A stretch of DNA of 64,000 nt from Gordionus sp. m RMFG-2023 (taxonomy: Eukaryota; Nematomorpha; Gordioida; Chordodea; Parachordodidae): positions 38,045,561 through 38,109,560 of the forward strand of contig NC_088775.1 of NCBI RefSeq assembly GCF_954871325.1. The letters are read 5' to 3'. The notes below the pieces were generated by a model that did no database searches, was not told where the DNA came from, and saw nothing but the letters and a program-made list of their open reading frames with translations. Of this stretch, positions 12,701 to 24,700 are shown one piece after another (position 1 is the stretch's first letter; every line of letters begins with the position of its first letter). The position numbers and the translations under genes are program-made.

Positions 12701-15700
12701 TTTTAGGGCACTTTAAATTAGTGGGCCCAATTTTTTTAAAAGTTTTGCCGGCCCTACCCAAACCGGAATTTTTTAAAAAAATATTTTTTGGCCCGGTCCG
12801 AATTATTTAAATATAGAAATTAATTTTTATAATTACTCAAAATAAATGATATATATTATATGACGTCTAGTTTCTATAAATAAAATCTAATATTTTTATA
12901 CATTAAAAATTGAACATAAAATTGATAAATTTAGAAATATTAAAAAAAATTCCAAAACCCTACCCGATCCTGCCCGAATTTTTTAAAAAAATATTAAGCC
13001 CGGCTTAGCCCGAGCCCGATTTCTTTTTAAAAAAATAGGTCCGAACTCGGCCTGAGGCCGGACCTACTTTTGCAGATCTCTACTTTAAATAATGCCATTG
13101 CATAGGATGTGCTTAGGGATACGTCATGTCAAAACGGCAGTGCAGACTATGCCGCTTCAAGTCGATGGGGGAACTACAACTAGAGCAAAGGCGCGATTGA
13201 GTTGAGTAGTTGATCTTAAAAAGCTAATATATTATACTAATATTATTAATGTATATATATTACTAGTTGATAACCCATCAAGAATGACGGGAATAAAAAA
13301 AGCATGAACTATTACAGGAATTTTTTTTTTATTGAATAGAGGAGAACATTCAGTGAATTTTCTAAAATTTGGAGGTAAATTCCATTAAATAAGGAGATTG
13401 AGAGTATTTCTTTTTCCCATTATCTATATAGAAATAGCTGGTAATAATTGAGGTATAGTTAATAGCCTGGATAACCTGATCAAACGCATGTCGCTGTAAA
13501 ACATTTAAATTGGCTAACATTACCATTGCGATATCTGCTTCTATTATTGGGTCATATAAATTAGATTGAGTGATAGGGTCAGGAGATGGAAGATTAAAAT
13601 CGTGGCAATTGAACCCAGGACAATCTACACAGGTTAGAAGTATGGAGTTCCTGTGGTAGCAAAGGGTAAGACATTTTTTGTTGTCCTCTAAGATAGTGTA
13701 ATAGAGTATTATAAAGATATGTCGTCTTACCTGATCTACCAGGAGCATCTATATAGAAAAATCTAGTAGTAATTGAGGTATCGGCAATAGCCTGGATAAC
13801 CTGATATAATGTATGTCGCTGTAAAACATTAACAGGATTTCTTACATAAAGATTTTATGAAAAATATACGTTCACCACCACAAAATATGGTAGTAAAAAT
13901 TTTTTTTATCTCAACCACAATTTGGGAACTTTGCAAATAGTTTAAAATACCTATTTAACAATATCTTCCCATGCCAAAAAATTAACCTCCCTCACTAATC
14001 CTAAGTACTTATTATAAATTAGATTTAACAAATAAATTTAAATTATATTTAGCCAATACATTTATCTCATATTAACACCCAAAATATGCCAGTATAAAAA
14101 TTTTATCTCAACAACAATTTTGAACTCTGGAAATGACATACAATACTAATTTATCAATATCTAGGAAAATTCTATTAAATAAATTTGAGTTAAATGATAA
14201 AATAATATTAAATTTTAAAAATATTTAACTCATCCTAATGTTTTTTTACATTAATTGATTTTAAATTTAATAATATTCATTCTTACCATATTATTAGATT
14301 TTTAATTTGTTCAAATTCAAATATTTCATCCTACTGTTTTTTTCTGAATTATGGAGGCAAATTCCATTAAATAAATTTGACTTACTACTTTATTATTAAC
14401 ACTCACAAATCATAATTAGTTTAATTTAACTTATAAACAATAATTGATTTTAAATTTAATAATATTCATTCTTACCATATTATTAGATTTTTTTCCTGAA
14501 ATATGGAGGAAAATTCTATTAAATAAATTATAATATTAAATTTTATTTATATAATAATTTTACTTGACAGAGTAAGAAATAATTTATAATTTGATTAAAA
14601 ATTGGTAAATTTATAAAGGTTGTGATCTTCTTAAAAATCATTTTGATTAATTAATTAATAAAACAAAGAAAATAAATTTAAACCAATGAAATAAAAAGAA
14701 AATAAATTTAAACCAATGAAATAAGACCTTAATAAGCCAATAAAAATAAAGATTAATAAGCCAATAAAAATAAAGATTAATAAGCCAATAAAAATAAAAA
14801 AATAACAGCAAAATAATAACGTATATAAGAAAGATTATATTACAAAATTTAATATAGAAGGTGGTTGAGTGGGAAGAACGTGTGTCTTTAAAACGTTAAG
14901 TCATGGGTTCGAATCCCATTATGTACAAAAAATTTTCTTAAAATTTAACATTAGAGAGATATAGTCTCCATCGATTTATTTAACATTAAGAAGATAGGAA
15001 AGTTGATAGGAAAAATAAAAATTAACATTAAGAAGATAGGAAAGTTGATGAGAAAAATAAAAATTAACATTAAGGATATACGAAAACGTTTATTTCTTGA
15101 TTACGGTGATTATATATATAGATTATAACATACTTTGAAAAAATAATTATTATTGTTATAAACTGTGGTTTTAATATTGTTTATTATCTTCTGATTTTTA
15201 ATATATTAACAATGGTCGAGGGTTCAAAAGCATTTTTCGTTTTCAGGTGTTTTCAAAGCTCAAACAGACTTTGGAGAATGTTTTGAGTTAGGCTTGTTTT
15301 TATTGTCTTTTTTATTATTCATTATTACAAAAATAGAAGCCCTATAAATAAAAAGTAGCCTATTTAGTTGGATGTGAATTTGCATAATTTAAAATTATAT
15401 TAAAGAAATTTGCATAAAATTAATAGTTTTAAAATATTTGAATAAAATAAAATACTCAAATCGGTATTATATTTTTATATTGAGAATTACGTGAAAGTGA
15501 ACATGTGATGGCAACGCCACCCTTGAACAATTTACATGTCTTCTCCATATTTCGAGATTTGAGGATATATTATGTTATTTTTGTACATTTTTAAATAACC
15601 GATTCGATAATTGATGCAAATGTTTCAAACTGATATTGTTATGACGTTATTTGTGAAAATTTGTTTGATAGAGCCAAACTTTTTCCTCCCATACTTCAAA

Positions 15701-18700
15701 AATATTTGCACAATTTTTATTATACTTATTTATATATAAAGCCCTAAAAAACATGTAGGAAATTTATTCTATATTCGCGATACCTTATAATTTTAATAGA
15801 AAAAATAAATTAACCTACGCATGCATCCTAACTAAGAAAGAATTAAAGTTAAAACTATGTCAATTATTTTACCCCTTTTTTGAAATTATACTTTTCTAGG
15901 CGAAACTGGCCTAGGAAAATCCACTCTCATGGATTCCTTATTCAATACATCGTTCGATTCGTTGCCCAGCCCTCATAACTTGCTCCAGGTATCGCTGCAA
16001 TCAAAAACATACGAATTAAGGGAAGGCAACGTCAACCTCAAGCTCACCATAGTTGACACTGTCGGCTACGGGGACCAAATCAACAAGGAGGAAAGGTCGG
16101 AAAAATAAATATTGCATTAAATATCGCTCGTGCTCGTTGGCGATTAGTATAAGAGAACGCCGTATACTTATTATATAATGTAGGCTTGCACGCCGATAAT
16201 TTTATAATGAGATCGGCGGATATTTTGATAAAACATATCCGAAATAGGTTTTTTTTATTATTAATTTACATTACAAATACTGGTTTCATAACTTATATAT
16301 TTATATTAAATATAATTAATTTTTAAGTAAATTTAATTTATTTCAATATAACAATTATTACCTTTTTTTTAAATTTCCGATGCTCATCTTTATATTTCCC
16401 AAATATAAAATTATTGTTTATTAAATATTGATGTCTTACTCATATCAAGACGTTCTGTATAACGTTTCTTTAGTTTACTGAAACTTATTTTAGAGGAAAA
16501 CGATTACGTTGACACCAATTTTGAAGATAGTTTATTGTTAAAACCAAATAAATATTTATAAAGCCTTAAATATGAAAAATAAATATAAGGTATATTTTTC
16601 TCAGTGCAATTATAAATTATTTCCTTACTTAAATTGTATTTTCGTTTAAATTCCTTTGATTAAATTTGTTGATTCTAGTTTTGTATAATAAAAATAATAA
16701 TATTGAAGATGATGAGTATATCAAATATTTAAACTTGCAATGCAACTAATTACTTTTGAAATGTAACTATAACTAGTAATTTTAACAGTACTAGTATAAC
16801 ACTCATAAACCAATGTTGTCACATAATACCTGTAATTGAAATAAAAAGCTCGCGTTTGATGAAATTTCAAATGATGAACAAACTTAAGTATGTTTAATAT
16901 TTGACTCTTCGTATAAAAATTTCAGGGAAATGTAAAGTCTTCGATTCGCTTCTTCTGAGAGGCATTAGATAAAAAGAAGGATATTTACAACGACATATTC
17001 TAAAATATTTCAACAACAAAACCAATATACCGGTATTAACACAATAACAACAAAGCAAATATTTATAAAATCAAAACTATAACGAAATTCAAATATACCC
17101 ATCAATTCAAAACCAGTATAATCCATCATTGATATCACCAAGACCATCTATTATTAATCCAAATATACTTCAACAACAATACCAATATGCCAGTATTAAT
17201 ATAATCACAACAAAGCTATTTAGTATTTATGCAATCAAACCTTCAATAAATTCAAATGTACCAATCAATTCAAAAAGGCCTACCACCCAGACTGTCATTT
17301 TAATCCACACAATCTAGAAAATGCATTAGACACACACTTCACTAATTGATATCCCCCCATCTATGATGCAGTTTATATCATAAACTAAATTCAATAATCA
17401 AATGTTCAAATTAAACTACCTAGTTATCAACAATTTTGCATCTTTCAATATTCCCTCATATCTTTTTACCAGTACCAACATTGCCAAATATTTGCAAATT
17501 TATGAGGACCTCCTATTCTTTAAGTTAAAAACAACAGACCAAATAAATAATCCCACAACATACCAACCAACAAAACCTATTTGACCAATCATTTACAATA
17601 TCAACGACCAATTCAAAATCGAGCATTGCCATCTTTTTTTTTATACATCAGAAGTTACCTAATAAACATATATATTATATATTTTACTTTTTTTTAAAAC
17701 TTATTTAATGACACATTAATATTAAATAAATTCATATACAGATATTTTAATAACATTTAACCTTTCAAATAATTCAACATTTATATTATACATTTTTTTA
17801 AGTATATTACACATCATAACATGCATATATTTTGAACACATTTAATCCTCACAATCATCTGAGCAATAAATAAATTTCTTTATACTCCAAGACTCAAATT
17901 TTCTTACATATCTTTAAATCTCCCCATAAAAATAGCATTTTTTTTACTCTTAATTTTTTTATTTATTTATCATATAGTACAATTTTATTTTTCTTTACCA
18001 TTATATTTCATTAAGATAGCAACTCAAATTTCGTTATTTAAAAAAAAAATTCTTGCTCTAATACATTCAATCTTAAAATATAAACTCAATTAAATCTCAA
18101 TGTTTCTTATATAACCTTAAATCTCTGCCAAAATTAAACATTTTATTTATACCTAAAAATACACCCAATAACAATTTCTTTTTTTAAAAATATATATTCC
18201 TCAGTCTTTTCTCTCTTTCATAAGTAAGTCTCTTCAATTCATAACCTCATCACTAAGCAGAAAACCAAATGCATTGTTTGTCCTGAGTCCGGAAAGCGTT
18301 CTTCTCCTACCTTCCAAAACCCCCTTTCCATTTTTCCTACTCACAGTCATACTTCCACCTCATCCAATAACGCCCTACACACCAACCACATCAGACACAT
18401 TTATTCCCCCTTCACCTACCACTCATGTCGACATCATTAACATCCTAAAATCCGACAAACCTCCCATTATTTCTAGAATTCCCAAAGATTCCAGAGTACA
18501 GCCAAAGCTCTCTCCACCTGTCTCCAATCATCTATATATATAATCACCGTAATCAAGAAATGAACGTTTTGGTATATCCTTAATGTTAATTTTTATTTTT
18601 CTTATCAACTTTCCTATCTTCTTAATGTTAATTTTTATTTTTCCTATCAACTTTCCTATCTTCTTAATGTTAAATAAATCGATGAAGACTATATCTCTCT

Positions 18701-21700
18701 AATGTTAAATTTTAAGAAAATTTTTTGTACATAAGGGGATACGAACCCCTGACTTAACGTCTTAAAGGCAAACGTTCTTCCCACTCAGCCACCTTCTATA
18801 TTAAATTTTGTAATATAATCTTTCTTATATATGTTATTATTTTGCTATTATTTTTTATTTTTATTGGCTTATTAATCTTTATTTTTATTGGTTTATTAAG
18901 GTCTTATTTCATTGGTTTAAATTTATTTTATTGGTTTAAATTTATTTTCTTTGTCTTATAATCAACCATTTTTAATTAACGATTTTTAAGAAGATCACAA
19001 CCTTTTTTAAATTTTTAAGAAGATAAAATTATTTCTTACCCTGTCAAGTAAAATTATTATATAAATAAAATTTAATATTATATATAGATTATCATGGAAA
19101 ATATAAATATTTATACAAACCAACAAAGCCCACAATTTAAAAATATTTTATTGAATTCCATTTTCACTTGCATTGTAAAAAAAATTATCAGTGGAAGTCA
19201 TTTTTATGGTTCTAATGAAAATTGCAAATAATGAAAATTGCAATAAATTTTTACTTATTAAAGATTTTGGCATTTTTGGGTAAATTTTATTTAATTATAA
19301 ATTAGCATTTTTATTAAAAATGATCTTGAATCATTCCATTTTCACTTGCATTGTAAAAAAAAATTATCACTGGAAGTCTCTTTTATGGTTCTAATGAAAA
19401 TTGCAATAAATTTTTACTTATTAAAGATTTTGGCATTTTTGGGTAAATTTTATTTAATTATAAAATGCTCAAATAACTAACCCAAGTAATTATTAAAATA
19501 TCAATTAAAAAAATAAAGATAAATTTGTTATGAAATCTTAGGGAGATATTATTATTTTTATTTCTTTTATCGATTTTTGTATTGTTATTTTTTTTTATTT
19601 TCTTTTATCGATTTTTTTGAATTGTGACTAATTTTTTTTGACTAATTCTTGGAATTTGTATTTTTTGAAAAAGATTTTTTTTTTGTTTTTTTTCTTAGAA
19701 AATGAAAATAAAAAATTATATTTTTTTGGAAAAAGATTTTGTTTTTTTCTTAGAAAAATGAAAAATAAAAAAGTTGTATGATAAATAATAAAATTGAAAA
19801 AAGAAAATCCATTTCAGCATTAAGGAAATATATTATTTAAGATTACGTAAAATCTCGACTTAGAAATTCGGCGACTTAGAAATTTAACATAAGAAATTTA
19901 ACAAAATTAATATTTAAATATTTAAAAAAACCATATAATAGTGGAATAATTTATGATTCCCATCAATCTTACCCTCTCAGGTAAAAGATTTATCTTTACA
20001 AAAAGTCAAATGGACTCTCTATATACCTATTTATTTCATGGAATTAAAATGCTCAAATACCTAAACTTTGTAACTATGCCACAATATGCCAATCAAAGTT
20101 ACTACTCCTAAGTACATATTGCATTTTAAATTTAACAAATAAATTTAAATTATATTTAGCCAATTGAACATTAAAAGTCAAAATAATACTTTTCTCTCAC
20201 CATTAATAGGTGATCTCTGGAAATGATATACAATACCTATTTATCCATATCTTCCTACATTTATAATTACAAATTCATATATTTTACGTTCATATATTTT
20301 ACATAAAATTTAATAAAATCTATATATATTCACAAAAGATTCTCCTTTATTTTATAAAAAAAAGGTATTAAAAAAAATTTCTTATAATAGTTTAAGATTT
20401 TTTTATTCCCGTTATACTTGACGGGTTATCCACTAGTTATTAAATAACTTCTCTCTTGATCATTGGTGCTAAATCTTCTATTTTTCATCACGACTCTCCA
20501 ACCTCCTAATTCAGAGATTCAGAAATCTTTAACCCAACTAACAAAGACGCAACTATACATCCCCTCACCCTTACAACCACCGTATCTCTCCATATCCTAA
20601 AAATCTTTCCAGCCTCCAATTAAAGGCCAAGATAATTTCCAACAAAATAAAAACCTAAATATCAAATCCTCTCTCCGCTTACTATCATCTGACGACTCAT
20701 TTGCAACCAGTAACGAAGCGAGTTTCAACAAACTTAAATTAAAGCACCCTTCTGGAAGTGATTTCATACCTCCTCCTCCGCTCAACATATTTCCTACTGA
20801 TTTCACCCCTGCCGAGGTGCGCAAATTAAGGACAATAGAGCCTTAATTTTAGTACCCCACCAACTTGGTATTGGCATCCAGGGTGGTTGCGAAATAGCCA
20901 CACACGCTACTCGTATCCATCTCCAAACCAACCCAAGTGACTAAATCATCATTAAAATTGATTTTTCTAATGCCCTCAACTCTATTCGCCGCTCCCACTT
21001 TCTCCCGCAAATATACCACTCATTTCCCACCTTTTCTCAATTTTTCCACTCCTGCTATTCCAAGCCATCTCATCTCCAATTCAACCACTATTTAATTTCA
21101 TTATCAGAAGGGATCCAACGAGGTGATCTTCTGGGCTCTATACTTTTCTGCATAGGAATCAACGAAATGGTCAAAAACATTTCTGCCAACTGTATTTTTC
21201 CACTGCACATTTGGTACATCGACGATGTAATATTCTGCGGCCTCCAAATGAGGTCGTAAAGTCATTCGCCATTATTAAAACACGCCATGCAAATGGACTC
21301 ACACTTGCTTAATGAACAAAAAACCGAGATCTATCGACTTTATTGTTCCATCCCATTCAACAATAACTTCCACCAACCGAGCTCCCATCTCTCACTCATC
21401 TCGGCTCTCCTGTTGGTGGTCTGGAATCCAACAATCACTTCTTCACTAATGCATCATCTAGCTTACTTCATAAAACATCTCTAAGTTTCTCTCACCTCAT
21501 CAAGCTTTTTTTCTCCTCAAAACATTTACTACATTCCTAAAATTCTTTACGCTCTCCGATCCATCTCTATTTTCAAATTTCCAGACTCACTAAAATCATT
21601 CGAAACTTCCATCAAATCTCTTGTTGAAAAGATCCTTAATCTCCATTTCAACCATAATTCATGGTTACAAGCATCTCTTCCATGCAAGCTCGGGAATATC

Positions 21701-24700
21701 GGCTTTCTCTCACCTTTAAATCTTTCCATTAGTAGATTCATAGCTTCCCTTCTTTCATCTGACTCACGCATTAGCCAGCTTCTCACTTTTCTGACACCTT
21801 ATTAGCGGAAGCCCAGACCATTTGTCATTGTCCCAAACACCACGACCCCTCGTATTCACAGAGAGACTGAGATACTCCACTCAACAAAGGCTCCGTCGCT
21901 TATCTAAAATTGAGTCTTCACGATGACGATCTCACAGTTTTTCACTAATTGAATCAAGGATCTGGTTACGAGTTTAAACTATATCCTCTAACAACCTTGA
22001 TTTGTTGCTTTCCGCTGACGAGCTAAGATTTGCTATTGGACTACAGCTTAATTGCGAAATTGTTCTACTGTACAAATGTAAACATTGCGAAACCAGCGTT
22101 GTTCGCAAGAGCAGACATTGTCTCCATTGCTGCTTTTATCGAGGCCGCTTTCCACGGCATACCAAATGCAATGATATCATATTACGTGCCCTCAAATCCG
22201 CAGGCATTCCATCTAGACTTGAACCAACCGGCATTTCTAGGACCGATGTAAAAGGTACTTTTGGAATGACCTTGATTCCTTGCTCAAAGGGTCAGCTCCT
22301 GGTTTGGGACTTCACCTGCATTGATCTAAACGCACCATCTAACCACAACGTCAATGTCCTCGCTCTAGTAGAAACCCTTAAAATCATCAAATACAGTTCC
22401 ATATACCCTTCTTTTTTATTTCTCACCACCTTCGGTAGCAAAGCTCAATGTTTTTTTTTAAAGAATTAGGCAAATGTATTCGTAAAAAACCGATCAACCT
22501 AAGGAATCCCTTTTGCGACAAAGACTTGCTACCGCCATTATTCTCTCTAACTATCTAAGTTTTATCTCTTCCATTGAATAATCTTCCATGTCTATGCTTT
22601 CCTTCTTCCTTTCTCTTTCCTTGTTTTCATTATTTTACCCCTTATCCTTTTCGTAAATCATATTTTTATATTTTTCATTTACCTTTTGATAACATATTAT
22701 ATCAGCTACTATTCAAATAAAGTAACCAATGTCCGGAAAAAAAATATAAAAACAAATTTATACAATAATATCTCAATAAAACTTAATATAAATTAAAAAC
22801 AATCGTCAATGTTTATCGTTCAAATTTTATTATTCATTGTTTTGTCAGATTAAAACAAACAATCTCTTGGACACGATCTTGTCCAAATCATAAGTATTAT
22901 TTTCAAGAATAACACCAAAAAAATTTATTTTCCTATAGCGCTTATTACTTTTACGCTTTTATTGAATCCTACTTTTTCAACAGTACAATATTTTTGCTTC
23001 CTTACTTTTTTTCGGATCGGATCGTGACTATTTTTAAAAATAAAATTTTGAATTTTGGGGAAATAACCCGGCTTAGTTTAGATCTGAAAGTCTAAAAAAA
23101 ATCTCCGGCCTGACTTCCATTTTTAAAATAATTTATTTTATTTAACATAAATATTATCAAACAATTTTTTATAATATGCATTTTTTGATCATTATTTGTA
23201 TCTCTTTTTAATTTTGATTAATAAAACTTTTTAAAATTATTTCTTGGCTTACCCCATTCGAAGTTAAATAAGAGTATGGCATAAATTTAGGCAAAAAATT
23301 ATGAAATTCAATTATCGGTATCGGCGAAAAAAAAATTAAGTGAATCGGTGTACAGATTTTCATTTAAGTATAATTATGTTACACGTATGAATAGTTTGTT
23401 CGAAGATTTATAAAAAAAAATTATCTGGCATATTTTTCCTTAGTTTTTTTTCTTTATCTTCTCTCTTTAAAATAAATAAATTTATAAATGCTATTTTATA
23501 AAAGCTTATTAAGAAAGGTAAAAAATAGGAAAATAGATAAGAACTTCTAAAACGAAAGAAAAAACGTGGAAGAGTAAAGGAAGAGAACATTTGAGATAAA
23601 GATTAATTTTTTTTTCTTAAAGTAAACTTGTGATTTGAAAAGCGTTTAAAAGAAGAAAGAAATAGTTTAATCGGATTTGAAGTGTGAATTTTTTTTTATA
23701 TAATATAAATAACTATAAAATAATCTCTCTGCACTTGATCCATTTTCAAAAAATTATTATTTTTGTTAATTTTAATATTATAGCTGGAAACCTATCATTC
23801 AATACATCGATGATCAGTTCGAGAATTATCTGCAAGAGGAACTCAAGATTAAACGTTCCCTACATAATTATCATGACTCGAGGATACACTGTTGTCTCTA
23901 CTTCATTTCTCCCACTGGACACTCGTAAACCAATTATTTAATATAAATTTAAAAAGAGGAGGGGGGGGGGGTGGAATTTATTTTATAATACTCTTTTTTT
24001 TAAGTCTTCCCCGGAAAAAATTCTTTTTTTAAATTACATTTTTATTATATTTTATTCTATTTGCTTTTATAATAATGATTTAATCTAATTTTTATTATGA
24101 TAGTAGACTTAAAAATATACCCTTAATAAGAAAATACAAGACTTATTTATTATTTCCAAGATAGACTAATCCTTTTGCAACCCAGCCCGGCCCGTGCAAA
24201 ATATTTCTTTCTGGCCGGGTAATTTGTTTAAAATAATTTTCGGACCGGCCCTCAGCTTTTAAAACCTTGAATGGTTCAAATTTATGATTTTTGCTTAATT
24301 AATTACTGATCCGACTAGACCGGGTCTGAAAATCTCTATAAAATATATTTTCGGATGGGCTAAAAATATTACGGGTCGAAAAACCTTTACTACATTGCGT
24401 GCTCGTGTTGAATTTAGTTATAGCTTATACTTTTTGACCGTCACTCTAGACTTGGGGATGACAGTGAGAAAATGTTATTATTGAGATGAAATAAAAAAAT
24501 ATATATATATTTGAAATTTTATTCATATTTTTTAATTGTGGAAATAGAGATACGTAAAAAATATTTTAAAAATTTCTAAAGTAGCGTAAGTAGCTAAAAC
24601 TACATTGGCAATAGCGCGCTACTTTTAAAAGTAGGTTTTAACAACACTGATATTGGCCTTGCTGATCTCTACTACCCCTACCCGAAAATAAAATCTATTT

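Larger units (their letters stand above)
13263..15122 (-). mobile_element. Helitron copy L (non-autonomous, 1.86 kb)
   Basis: Read on the minus strand it starts TCTATATATATAATCACCG (5' TC, preceded by A) and ends CTAG followed by T. The 3' hairpin CCCGTCATTCTTGATGGG is at 13274-13291, 11 bases before the end. These are the defining Helitron termini, with insertion between A and T and no target duplication. The 5' ~560 bp match Helitron R (18531-20436) in inverted orientation. It contains degenerate helicase fragments (13362-13830) and an antisense tRNA-like module (14856-14924). It lies in the septin intron before exon 15900. Confidence 0.88.
18531..20436 (+). mobile_element. Helitron copy R (non-autonomous, 1.9 kb), inserted in LINE copy c
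   Basis: Begins TCTATATATATAATCACCG after an A at 18530 and ends CTAG at 20433-20436 followed by T. The hairpin CCCGTTATACTTGACGGG is at 20408-20425. No helicase remains. The first ~560 bp are the inverted partner of Helitron L; an antisense tRNA-like module sits at 18727-18798, and a 178-bp tandem repeat at 19153-19500. LINE sequence continues on both sides, so this insertion is younger than the LINE. Confidence 0.88.

Noticed and set aside
14856-14924. Functional tRNA gene (Lys-like anticodon CTT)
   Set aside because: A box, B box, anticodon-like stem and T arm are present, but the 5' and 3' ends cannot pair as an acceptor stem. The same module is repeated inside a second Helitron, so it is a tRNA-derived element part.
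13265-20436. One 7.2 kb DNA transposon with long terminal inverted repeats
   Set aside because: The inverted termini first suggested this, but a septin exon lies inside. Each side also has its own complete 5' TC end and 3' hairpin plus CTAG, so there are two separate Helitrons.
20597-21786. Minus-strand frames at 20597-20824 and 21547-21786
   Set aside because: They are opposite-strand shadows of the LINE copy c RT region.
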